Part shown: piece by piece, positions 19,188 through 30,185 of the stretch
Position numbering within the stretch: the stretch's first letter is position 1
Layout: every line of letters begins with the position of its first letter
Origin: Strigamia acuminata
Lineage: Eukaryota; Arthropoda; Chilopoda; Geophilomorpha; Linotaeniidae
Length of the DNA stretch: 64,000 nucleotides
Direction of reading: 5' to 3'
Assembly (NCBI GenBank): GCA_949358305.1
Contig: OX442314.1
Location: forward strand, 19,833,060-19,897,059
Program-made: the position numbers and the translations under genes
The notes under the pieces: generated by a model
What the model was told of the DNA's origin: nothing
The model's input: the letters and a program-made list of their open reading frames with translations, nothing else
The model's database searches: none

Positions 19188-19341
19188 ACTTTAATAGTCA
19201 AATGGCTCAAACTGTAAACATCTTTTTCTCATAAATTGATATCGTAATAAAATCCAAATTTAATTATTATTTCACATTCACAATAATGCACAGTATCTTT
19301 TACTTAAACTCAAGTATTTCAGAGGCCAATAAAACAGACTA

Positions 19342-19634
19342 TACTCTTGTTCCAACATAACATTGTCCTATTTCCAGCCTGATCACTGGTGTGGTGGCAA
19401 AAAAAAGTAGCCCATAACGCCAGAATTGTTATCCAATTAAGCAAAACAACCAAATAAATAAATAAATAAACAAATATTTTATTATCAAATAGATAAAATC
19501 CATCATTCTAGTCACTTTTTACACTGACATTCATTGAAAATGGAACATAACAATTTTTCCGCATAGTAGAGCACAGTCGAAAGTTAGGCGTAATTCGGCT
19601 CGCAAATAGGACAACGTTATGTCAGAACAGAGTA
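19342..19634. mobile_element. TA-flanked TIR element, 293 bp (same family as 15037 and 20055)
   Basis: Ends are TACTCTTGTTCC and its near reverse complement GAACAGAGTA, flanked by TA at 19340-19341 and 19635-19636. The empty paralogous site at 17430 reads AGACTAGGTGCG with a single TA, so the target duplication is exactly TA. It contains CACTGGTGTGGTGGC, matching the motif in the sister elements. TA duplications suggest the Tc1/mariner group, but no transposase is present to confirm it. Confidence 0.9.
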
Positions 19635-20054
19635 TAGGTTCGTTCAAATTGGTTCAGAAAAATCTGCTTAACTGGATAAGTTGATAACCTCGCTTTCGGG
19701 TGTGAGGTTTTTTACGTCATATTTTGCTTAGGTTAGTCCATTTATTATGATTAACTTTAAGCAAGGGTTTGTCCTTAACTTATCTTAAGTAACAATAATG
19801 CGATTTGCGTCATGCTCGGTTAAAGTTATTCAGATTTTAGCTGCGCACAAGCCTATGCAATAGTAATAAAAATAATATTTCATTTGTGAGCATTTAATGA
19901 TAACTCATTTATTTCAGTTATTTATATCCTTTTTATTCATTTAAGCAAATAAGTATTTGCTTAACCAATTTAAACGCATCTAATGAAAAACTAAACCGAG
20001 CACTTCAATATTTCACCATGTAACTTCAGGTTGGTATAACTTAAGTAAGAGCTA

Positions 20055-20455
20055 TACTCTGGCTCATCATAAGAGTGAAACTATTTCCTATTGGCCGAGC
20101 CTGTTTACTCCTAATTGTTGCCTTTATAATACGACCAGGAAAAGCAATTTTGCTCCGTTTTTTAATTTGTTTGATTATTGTAACAGTTGAAATGATATAA
20201 ATTGATTTGTTTTTTATAATAAAATGTTTTTAAAAATCTTAAAACAATGTTTTATGTTTTTCTTAGTTCAAAATACATGTTTGTTCAGTTTATTGGTTGC
20301 TTTGTCAAGAAAGCAAGCAATTTTTGAATTTTTTGATTGGTTGTTTTGTCTGGCAAGCACTCAACATGTATTTTGGCCTATTTTTCTGTATAACTACACC
20401 AGTGAAATGGTTTGGCCAATAAGAAAAAGTTGCACTCTTATGATGAGCCAGAGTA
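20055..20455. mobile_element. TA-flanked TIR element, 401 bp (same family)
   Basis: Ends are TACTCTGGCTCATCATAAG and its reverse complement, flanked by TA at 20053-20054 and 20456-20457. The paralogous empty site near 18190 reads AAGAGCTAGTTTTCAAATC with a single TA. Near its right end it carries CTACACCAGTGAAATGG, the reverse complement of the CACTGGTGTAG motif in the satellite element. Confidence 0.92.
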
Positions 20456-20517
20456 TAGTTTTCAAATCTTCTTACCACAGCCAACCTTGGACGCCCAAGA
20501 GCCAACTAATTTTTCAC

Positions 20518-21024
20518 AAGGAAACTACAGGAGTGTAAATCCACAATTGTTTAAATTTATAAAAAATAAAGTATTGTTATTATCTAGACAGTCAATACTT
20601 TTTTTATTTAGATGCACCTCTCTCTCACATTGTTACAAACAGTTACAACAAACAGAATTCTTTACTGTGCATTGCAACACTACTTTTTTATTTTTTGAGT
20701 AAAAAGGCCAATTTTATCATTCACTTGGTGAATAGGCTGCTGGACATGTGACATGTGACATCAAGAATAGTAGTTATGATGTCATATGTCACAAGCCCAG
20801 CAGCCTATTCACTAAGTGTATAATGATAAAATCGGCCTTTTAACTCAAACAATAAAAAAGTAGTCTTACAACACACAGTAAAGAATTCTGTGTGTTGTAA
20901 CTGTTTGTAACAATGTGAGAGAGATGCATTTAAATAAAGCATGTATTGACTGTTTAGACAATAAGAATACTTTTTTTTTTAATTTAAACAATTGTGGATT
21001 TACACTCCTGCGGTCTCCTTGTAA
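20518..21024. mobile_element. Foldback element with arms of about 240 bp
   Basis: The two halves, about 20518-20757 and 20795-21024, are near reverse complements, with outer ends CAAGGAAACTACAGGAGTG and CACTCCTGCGGTCTCCTTG. The central loop is about 35 bp. Copy A lacks it at the matching place near 18225. I could not define a target duplication. It is non-coding. Confidence 0.85.
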
Positions 21025-21053
21025 GAAGTATATTATTCATCTGCAATTTCAGA

Positions 21054-21070
21054 AGATAAGATAAGAGATA
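21054..21070 (+). promoter_or_regulatory. Clustered GATA motifs upstream of pentraxin gene 5
   Basis: AGATAAGATAAGAGATA lies about 70 bp before the start codon, the same place as in gene 4. The foldback element ends only 30 bp further upstream, so this promoter is now separated by about 900 bp of inserted DNA from its older upstream block. Confidence 0.4.
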
Positions 21071-21137
21071 TCAATATAAGTTCCTTCACTGCCACCTTGA
21101 TGTGTCATACTCTCATTACATTTCAATCAATCAAGCA

Positions 21138-21974
21138 ATGTATTGGATTTGGTTTTTCCTGTGTTTTGCTAGTGCACATTCCACACCAACCGATTTCAAA
21201 AAAACATACCAAATTATATTTCCTGGAGGTACAACCTTTCCTTACGCCAAATTATATGGAACAATTGATCGTCCACTAAACGACTTAACATTCTGTCACT
21301 GGTCAAGAACAAATTCAAAAGATCATAGCGGGGGTCATATATTCTCCTATTTCTCAACTCTAACGGACTACTCTATTCTAAGTTATATCAGCCATAATAA
21401 AGCAGGTAATGTAAATATCAATAGAACCAGGACGGAAAACAGTTATTTTTATTATTATCTAGTACATTTTTTCTAGTTTCATTCAGGCGAGACCATGCAA
21501 GTAATACCGTACAAATAAACATTCCCGAAACTGAATGGCTACAAACTTGTAGCACGTGGTCTATCGCTGGCAACAGTTGGCAGATTTTTGTCAATGGTGA
21601 AAGAATTGGTTATGGAAGCTGGTCAACCAGAAACACACCAATTCAATCGAATGGTGTAGTCCTTTTAGGGCAAAATCAACAACATACAAAGGAGGGAGGA
21701 TTTGATATTAAGGGTTCATTTATTGGACAAATAAGTGAACTTCATTTGTGGGATTACATTTTAACACCAAGTGAAAGTAAGAAATTATATTGAATAAAAG
21801 AAAAATGTTTAAAAATAATTTCAAAAATACCTTTCCACTACCACAGTCATACAAGTCAGCAGATGTAACCACTCAGAAAACGGCAACGTTGTAGATTGGA
21901 ATCAAGACTCTTGGGTTATATACAATGGCGCTAGAATTTCTCTAGTTCATTTACCATGCGGCCAACCACAGTAA
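21138..21974 (+). CDS. Pentraxin gene 5 (diverged paralogue of gene 4)
   Basis: Exons are 21138-21405, 21477-21776 and 21847-21974, both introns phase 1, giving 231 aa. The start matches gene 4 (MYWIWFFLCFASAHS signal peptide). The frame and splice sites are intact, but conserved positions have changed: DFTLC reads DLTFC, the calcium Asp-Asn pair is Asp-Tyr (TDYSI), and GQDQD has become GQNQQH with one extra residue. Most calcium ligands are thus lost although the fold-defining Cys, Trp and LHLWDYIL segments remain. It may have become calcium-independent or be relaxing toward a pseudogene. AATAAA is at 22033. Confidence 0.88.
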
Positions 21975-22080
21975 ACTTTAATAGTCAAATGGCTCACACT
22001 GTAAACATTTTTTTCTCATAAATTGATATTGTAATAAAATCCAAATTCAATTATCATTCATTCACAATAATGTACTTGTA

Positions 22081-22371
22081 TTGTGACACCTAGCATGGTC
22101 AATACCCCATACGCAGGATGTCCGTCCGGGGATTCGGCCATGCAAGTCGCGATCTGTGGGACAACTTACCTAAGGACTCAACCTTGCATTTTGCATTTGC
22201 ACCAAGAACTGGAAAAACCACAGATAACCCAGTTAGAGGTTGGTGGCAGATATCATTGCCACAGAAAATAGAAACATTATCTTAATCAGACAAGGATGAG
22301 AAAAAAACCACTGGGATTCCCAGCAGGTCATCCATCCAATACTACCAGACCCAATGCCGCTTAGCATCTAT
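22081..22371 (-). other. GC-richer module ending in a 5S rRNA-like fragment
   Basis: On the - strand 22307-22371 resembles the middle and 3' part of 5S rRNA: TGCTAAGCGGC (like box A), TAGTATTGGATGGATGACC (like the intermediate element and box C) and CTGGGAATCCCAGTGG, followed by a run of Ts that could stop RNA polymerase III. The 5' third and the closing helix are missing, so this is a fragment or a 5S-derived SINE, not a functional 5S gene. The adjoining 22081-22300 is GC-richer than its surroundings and unassigned. Confidence 0.5.
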
Positions 22372-22560
22372 GTAAGAAAACGGGTCATTAATGCATTCAT
22401 AACATAAAAGCATAAACTTCTTAGAAATTTGGATGGGACGTACAAAGAATAAATCGTACAAGGCACTCATAAACCTGATTATATATTTGACAACAGATAA
22501 AATCGTACTAAATAACTTTTACAGAAGATAAAATCAATTCTTAATCTCAACTTCGTGACT

Positions 22561-22833
22561 CAATTGATCAAAATCTCTATACTTCATTTTATCCATTGCT
22601 TTGGGCAAGAACTAATACCAATAACAGCTAACTTATAACATACGTGTCTTATCCTCCACTACACCAATCAAGGTCAACTTTTTTTAACAAAAATAATAAA
22701 GAATTAAGTGTAGACCTAAATGCTACCTAGATTATTTAAAAAGTAATGTGATTGATTGGAATACTGCCATCTGGATAATGTACAATAGAACCATCTGTGC
22801 TACAGTATTACGATGTGGTAATGTGGATAGATA
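22561..22833 (+). pseudogene. Remnant of a seventh pentraxin gene
   Basis: 22561-22635 resembles exon 1 around the first cysteine (SIDQNL, then LLWARTNTNN, where genes 3 and 4 have TIDRPLNDF and HWSRTN). 22735-22833 resembles exon 3 (NVIDWNTAIWIMYN, then a Cys and a stop, like NIIDWNEDSWVLHN of gene 4). Exon 2 is not recognisable and the spacing is compressed. It lies immediately downstream of gene 5 in the same orientation, as expected for an old member of the tandem array. Confidence 0.7.
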
Positions 22834-22839
22834 AAACAT

Positions 22840-24000
22840 TTTTTTTAAATTATTCTATCACTTGCATTGTGTTAAGAAAATATTTCTATAGAATGTAGTA
22901 AAAGTTTAAATTTTTGAAGGAGGCGAAAAAATTTATTCACTTTATAAAGCATTTTTAATGCGTTTGGGAAGTTGATAAGCCTAAGATGAAATTTATACAA
23001 GCCCCAAAGTGTGTTTATGCATTTCATTTGATTTATGCTTAAAACAACATACCACCAGATGAAATTACAACGAACCTAATGAAAACCAAATGAATCATGG
23101 AAGTACTGTTACAAAATCGAATAAATGAGATGTTCATGCGATTAAAATGGGGCGGATGAAAATGAAACGTTGGTTTGTTTAATTAAATTCCATGAAAAGA
23201 TATTTGATTTACATTTGTTCTCTTCATACTTTTAAACGGGCAAATTTTCATTTGGCAAACTGTGCTAAGAGGAATCAATCATAGCACAGCGATGATATGC
23301 AACATTAGGTCAAAGAATTAGATGAATCTCAATTTATGCATCTTTAAAGATGCCTCGATGAGGCAAACCTTGGGCAAAATAAGCCATTAGAAATACTTTT
23401 AAATTTATCTAATAATTTTTATAAAATTAAGATAAAAACTAAACATTTTACAATTTATCTGCTTATCGGATTTATACTTTACAAGTGTGATAAGTACATC
23501 AGTTAAAAAAAAAAACTTATATCGTAATTATAATTCCAAAAGGTCATTACATAGCACGTGCACTGGAACATATGGTTTACGTCTAGGTCAATTTATTGAA
23601 TATTGTCATGGCAACCACATTCCAGAATAAAGTAAGATCTAAATTTAAAATTAAAACACTTAGGTTACTTAGCTACACAATGCAAATTACGAAATTTCCC
23701 AATTTTGATTTAATAGCTAATAACGACTTCAATTTTAAAATAAATTGTACAAAGTTATAATTTTTGCCATTTTTATTCAACAGCTTCATTAATATTTTAT
23801 TATAACATCAAAATAGTAAAACATTTAAGGTTAATAAAAATGTCTCTTTAAAATTCCTATTATTTTTGCTTTAAAGTATAAAAAAAAAAAAGATATATAT
23901 ACGGTACCGTATATTAATATTTTTAATTATGGTAATTGGTTCTTAGAAACATTGCCATAAAGATAATTTTAACTTTCACTCCGAAACTTCAAATTGCCCT
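22840..24000. other. AT-rich non-coding region
   Basis: I see no gene. The only distinct structure is a perfect 18-bp palindrome at 23897-23914 centred on CGGTACCG. Confidence 0.6.
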
Positions 24001-24008
24001 AAACCTAC

Positions 24009-24205
24009 CTTTAACCATATTTCTGATTATATTTTAGTCACCCTCCACACATTTAAAAAGGCTAATTGCAAACTCAGACAGTAAAGCCAGTCCTTTAACA
24101 AGACCAAACCTTCTTTCCGTCAGCTGTTGAAGTCGTTTACCATCACTTTGATGTTGAGGGAGTTTGGGTAGCGTTATTGATTCTACAGACTCCGCGTGGC
24201 AAAGG
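24009..24205 (-). other. Candidate spliced exon, - strand
   Basis: On the - strand a T-rich acceptor (TTTTTCTTTTCAAG) precedes this stretch, and AAAG|GTAGGT follows it. A 66-nt gap with GTGAGT at its start separates it from a second candidate exon ending at 24272. One frame is open for about 56 codons and ends in TAA inside the exon. No domain is recognised. It could belong to a non-coding RNA or to the end of a gene. Confidence 0.25.
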
Positions 24206-24271
24206 CTTGAAAAGAAAAATTTTAATAACTGCAAACTCGTAGGTTGTTTATGAAAAGAGAACGTCACTCAC

Positions 24272-24367
24272 ACTGACTTTCATTAAGGGCATCTCCTCAT
24301 TCCACAACGGCACCACAACACCAAACATTGAAGATGCTACAGCTAATTCCACTGAACTTGTTTCACC
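24272..24367 (-). other. Candidate spliced exon, - strand, upstream of 24205
   Basis: On the - strand this ends in GTCAGT|GTGAGT, a strong donor. The upstream limit is uncertain; I place it at AAGTTCAG. One frame is open through the exon (for example MFGVVVPLWNEEMPL), but joining it to the next exon gives a stop after about 20 codons. Coding status is doubtful. Confidence 0.2.
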
Positions 24368-26516
24368 ATTTCGTTTTACAAGAAAAATTCGAACGCGACG
24401 TCACTAGGTGTCGTATTTCAACGCCTTCTGCTGCATGCACAAAGAATTGGCAGCTTTTTACATTTCCCTTTCTTTTCCGAGCATGCAGGCAAAACCGATT
24501 TTTTTCTCAATCAAACACCATTTTTGATGTGACAATTTTTTTTTACAATTGTTTCAAGCATTTTACCCGAGATTCAATTACAAATGTCTAAACATTCAGC
24601 TTATATTTTTAAAAAAAAATTGTGGAAGAGTGTCGGTTAATTTACTTAATTTTAATTGGTTTTTTGGATAACAGATACGAAGAATCCTTATAAGCTAAAT
24701 TATTTAAGGTTTCTGTTTAGATAAGAAAGGCACCTGTTTCAACACCAACTGCTAAAAACAATTAAATTTCGATTTCGATTAATCCATGTCGAACTACATT
24801 AATAATTAATTACTGACCCCACTTCAAGTGTGATAGAAAATCCCAATTACAGACAACTAATTGCGGTAACAGTCTCAACTCTCAATCATTTAACAATTGG
24901 TATATAATCCGAGAACTTTCCCGAGCAGATATCCAATCAAAACAAAGCCTTCATTCCTATCAACGTTAAATTGAATTAATCGTTATTGCTTGTTTTCTTG
25001 TAGCAATTATTTGCTAAAAAAAATATTGATATTCGTTCAGAAATAAACACAATTGAATAACTTTATAAAATCGAACAGCAATTATTGTCCGTCAATTTTT
25101 AATCGTTGTTCGTCAACAATTGCGAAACAATCATAAACATAACTGACATTATCATTAAACATTGATACAGATATTAAAGTCCTCATCCTCGTATCATTTC
25201 AAACATTTTTCAGTTCACTTAAAAATAAAAATAAAAAATAAAAAAAAATAAAAAATAAAAAAAAATTAACATCAAAGGAGTAAAATGTTTCAATTTTCAA
25301 ATGACTCCAAGCAAAGCAACATACCGAAAAATAAAAATAAACAAAAACAAGCTTCTTACATTTTTTGTTATTTCATTATTCAAGATAAACCAGCCTACTA
25401 TTTTTTTTCCGCTTCGTGTACACGGCTCCTTTAAAAAGACCAAATTTACAGTACCAAAAACCTTTCTACAAATATCAATTTTTAATATCTTGTAACAGAC
25501 CTACACAAAACTTTGAAATTTTAAACTCAAGGTTGAGGTATAATCCCTTAAAATCTCAAAGTTTGTTTCGCTCTCCAAGTGTCGGAGTGCTTTTGATGCT
25601 CGGCTTTACTGCGCGACTCTCATAACGAAGCTTTTCCGGACAAATCATTTTGAGCTCATTTTATCATTAGTATTTCCTAATTTTATGAATAATAAATTCC
25701 AAGTTATAATCGGCTCAATGAACAATCCAAAAACAAGATAAATAAAAAAATAAAAAAATATATTACAAAAAAAAATTATGAAAATTGCTTTGAACCCAAT
25801 CTTATCTGAAAATTGCTGAGTGCGAAAATTAAGTTAAAGTAAAGTAGTTCCGTTCATGACGTTCGGTTGAAATTTATTTCTTTTATAAATCACAAATAAA
25901 ATAAAAGTAATCATAAACCAATTAATTTTAATTATAAAAAAAACGCTCGGTGAAATTAAATTCCAATAAACTAGAACGTTTTCCTTAAAAAACTCCCGAA
26001 AGGAAAATAGTTTGTGTTGAATAGTTGAAAAGCAAGTAATAAAGAAGTTGAGAGTTGAGTGGTAGTGTAATTAACTAGAAGACCACAAGACGCTCACTAA
26101 GTCTGTAAGATGGTCACTTGCAAGTGGACACTCCTCCTAAGAATCCCCCGGGAATTAAAGTCTTGGCGGAATGTGAGACTGCAGAAGTTTGCACTAATCA
26201 ACTTTGAGGTAATTTGATGCCATGATGTTCATTACGAAAAATCTCATTTCTTAGCTGTTTAATTTAAATTTGAAATTAGCATTTCGCGCTTGATAGTGAA
26301 TGCAATAATTTTTTTTTTGAAAAAACGTGAGAAAAAAAAATCTTAAATGAAACGACACTGAACATTGGTGCAACTAAAATTTGAATTAGTAGAACATTCC
26401 AACCACAGCATGTTACTTTGTGTAAAACTATAAATATAAATGCAAATTTTTTTGTAAGATTTTTTTTTTGAATTTTAAATAAACGCAGTTTTTTTTTTTA
26501 TTTTTTTATTGGATAC

Positions 26517-26520
<4 letters not shown>

Positions 26521-26568
<48 letters not shown>
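26521..26568. repeat. TA microsatellite
   Basis: About 23 uninterrupted TA dinucleotides. Confidence 0.95.
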
Positions 26569-26571
<3 letters not shown>

Positions 26572-29399
26572 ATACATGCTTAAAAAATGCTACTTAGAGG
26601 AATCGAGACCCTTTTATAATGCATTCCGCTGTTTGCTGCAGACCCTGCAGACATAAATGAGTTGAAAGGGCTCTCTGCAAAAGATGAAACCTGATGATGT
26701 TGACAGATAAGGTCAAAAAGCTGTTTATAAATTTATAAAATTAAAGAATAAACGCGCTCTTTATTCCTTAATTTTTAATGCCAAAGACTAAAACATATAA
26801 ATGTGATTAATTGAAATTCAGTTTTGGCCATTTGTAAAATAAATTCAAGCAAATTAATAAACAATTTAATCGCAAAATTCTTCAATCTAGCCACTTTAGT
26901 TGCCAACTAGGCCTGTGCGATTATTTTTCAAAATGAATGCGAATGCCATATGGTTGCAATATATCGCTTAGATTAAGCGGTGTAATCGCAAAATATCGCA
27001 AGATCGTAGCATATCGCAAAATCGCAACATTGCACTAGAAAAACAGCTGCATTGATTTTAGGTGCTCATAGTTTTTTTTAAAAAAAATTTAACACAAACA
27101 CCTAAAACACTTGAAACAAGACTCTTGAGTTGTTGGACGAATGTTTATGGTTTAAAAAAATCCTTAACCGCTCCCAACTCTACACAAAATCAATGACTTC
27201 CCATCACAATCACAATCGTGTTGCAGATTCCAGTCCAGACTTCAAATATTTTTTTTGTTTGAATTCAGTTTTCCTAAATTAAATTTCAAAAAAAAATTTA
27301 AAAAAATAAAGAGAAAAAAAAATATGGCCAGCAATGAAGCTAGATACCAATTAATTTGGTACATTGCCAACAAAGTGCATTGAAATTTAAAAAAAAAAAA
27401 TCAATTGACGTGCCAAGTTATAAAATTTTACCATTCCCCCTCTCCTCCTGATCCTTTAATTAATCCTGTCAGCGCATTAACACGCGTTTCATTCTCTATC
27501 TTTCATTCATTAGCAAGAAAAACGCAACTAAAGCCAAGCAAGGAAAAAACACTACAAATGTCTCCATCTTCTTTATACCTTTTTTCTTTCTCCTACATGT
27601 ATAAAGCAGCCGGTAAAAAAAATGTAATTAAGTTCTCGAGCCTCACTTCAACCAAAGTGTTACAGAAAAATCACATCAGACGACAAAAAATAAAAAAAAT
27701 AAAAAAATTCATTACACATTTTCAATTTTATTTCACTCAATTTAATTTTCTAAACAAAAAGAAACAAAATTAAACCTTTTTTCCATTATTCTTCTTTTGG
27801 TTATTTAATTTACAAACTTTTCACAGCTCTTTACAGCCCTCAAACCCATTTCACCCTCTTTCACGCCCAATACCCGCGTCTTTTGTTCCATCGTGCAGGA
27901 AACTTAAAGTGAGCCTGTTTCTTTTTCCAGGTCACTTTGATAGAATTTTTCAAACACAAAACAAAGGACCAAATGACCATTCTACTGGTTTACGGTCCTG
28001 ATTTGTCGCCATATGCATGCCAACTACCAACATCAACATCCTTTACACATCTCGCCTTTTCAATGTACCTGTCAACCATCTCAATCCTTTATTCACCTCA
28101 TAAGGACATACATAAATTTACAGCCTTTTCTACGCGCATCACAGAGGCCCATTATTGTCCATGATATAAACACAAAACCGCACGTACAAAAGGTGAATAG
28201 ATGCTTAAAACACATTTAATCTCGACGCTGTCAATGCATTATTGAAGCTTCTTTGTGTTGCGATTTTTCAAGAAGAATAATAAAATTTATCAAGTGTTTC
28301 AGCGTTAACTACAGATTGTGCCATGTTTAAATCGCCACAAAACGAAAGCGTTTGCTTTCCGGCCATAATAGGAACACAAAACGTTTGTTTTTGAATTGCT
28401 ATAAATAATTCTAAAACAGGCAAGCTACTAAACAACTGAAAATATCAAAAGAATATCAGGTTTATTCAAAATGTATGAACTAACAATTCCAAAAGGGAAA
28501 AAGAAACAGAAAAACTTCCAAATTCTATTTTTACAGCAAACAAGTGATAAATATGTTGTGAATAAGTAAAGAAACCGAGAAGAAACATCGTACATCCTGA
28601 AAAATATTCATATTTCATAAATTAAATATAATTTTGATTGAAATACAATAATAATGAAATTAATATTTAAACAAACAACCCAAATCAGAAAAATCTATAA
28701 TGGACGAGCGAGAGCGAGAGAGAAGAGCCGGACAACATTGAATTTAAAATATTGAAAACTGTATATTAAAAAGCCCGTATCTCATTTAAAGTTAAATAAC
28801 CAAAATCATAAACCCAGGTCACTCTACAACAGTGCATTAGATTTCTTTAAACCCCTACAAGATCTGCATATAAATTGCCACACATAAACAAATAATAAAT
28901 TTTACTTAATAAAGTTCCTTTTTTCTGCGCCATACACAAGATCACAACATGGATAGATGCAGGCAGTGTATTGCTGAATAATGGATTGGCCACTGCTGAA
29001 TACTGCATGAAGCACAGAGGCGAGCTTGTCATCCTTTTAAAAGAAACTTCCTTCCTCCAGCAACCTATCTTCCATCCAGAGGCTTTTCAAAAGAGAGTTA
29101 TAGTTGGAGTGGAAAGCAAAGAGTCCTAAGCTTTTTTCTAAGCTACACACAAGTCCATAAATGCACCTTTGCCCTTCGCTGCAAATGCTGACTCATTGGA
29201 TAACACAACATTCGCTCTCTTTTTATTTTATGCATTCAATGCGTGTATTTACTTTTCACCTGCCTACAAATCAAGTATAGCTACTGGACTACATTTCAAG
29301 CACGCATGAACACTCATATTGGATTATAGTTATGAATTTTAAATTCCAACAAGTTCCTTTCACACAGCTGACACTTGAAAAATCAATTTTTTTAAATTA

Positions 29400-29424
29400 T
29401 TAAAAAAAAAAAAAAAAAAAAAAA
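29400..29424. repeat. Poly-A run
   Basis: An uninterrupted A-run of about 24 bases. No retroposon body is recognised upstream. Confidence 0.9.
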
Positions 29425-30185
29425 AGAGTTTCTTGTTGCGACATTGTTGCACTACTCCACCAGAAAGTAAGTAGCAACTGTAAATATAGCCACTTGAAAA
29501 AAGGAAAAGTGTTTACTTAGCAGAAATAGCTTCTAGAAGTAACGATCAATTTCATCTAACTTTGTTTTCGACATCCCTTGTGGTGAATGATTGAAGAGTG
29601 TTGCAAAGCTAGAGAATTCTTAAGAACCAATCTAGGGCTTACTCATTTGATACCAACCTTGCAGAAAATTGAACCCGTGATAAAATCGGCCAATTCTCTT
29701 CCCCTTTTTGCCTCTTTCCATCTTCCCCCTTTTTATAACCTTTCGATTTTTCTTTGTCATCAGCAGTGCGAACTCTATCCTAAGTTCGGTTCAGCCACAT
29801 AATCTATCAATGGTTCAGAAAAAAAATCCTTTCTTCCGAATTCGGACTACTGTGACAACAAGACCACCCACGATTCTACTACTAAACTCATCATAAACAG
29901 AAAAATCCTTGTGAAAACAAACCCGCGGTTTGTTTGGTTATAATTAAAATTTACGCTTTTCATTTTTATTTTCACTTTCGTATTCTGAATTATTTATTAC
30001 CGCCGGGTCCCCCTGCTCCCCGACATAGGGTTCTATCCAGCATAACTGAATAACTCCTTAAAACTACTAAATAATGGCTTCTGCCATCACCGACATAACG
30101 TTAGATGCATTCAATTCAACATATGCCTTCAAAATACTCGGCTAAAAGACTTCTCAAGGCGGAATTGTACGTTGCGCATGCATTC

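Larger units (their letters stand above)
17375..19283 (+). repeat. Tandem segmental duplication, copy A (contains pentraxin gene 4)
   Basis: Copy A starts AATGCACAGTATCTTTTAC and runs through the upstream block and gene 4 to ACAATAATG. It matches copy B (19284-22072) along its length apart from mobile elements inserted in each. It contains a hAT-like MITE that copy B lacks. Confidence 0.9.
19284..22072 (+). repeat. Tandem segmental duplication, copy B (contains pentraxin gene 5)
   Basis: It begins directly after copy A at a shared ACAATAATG junction and ends at the same motif near 22064-22072. It is longer than copy A because it has gained three insertions: 19342-19634, 20055-20455 and about 20518-21024. 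Confidence 0.9.

Noticed and set aside
26110-26208. 33-codon + strand frame from ATG to a GAG|GTAATT donor
   Set aside because: Too short, no second exon identified, no protein similarity that I recognise.
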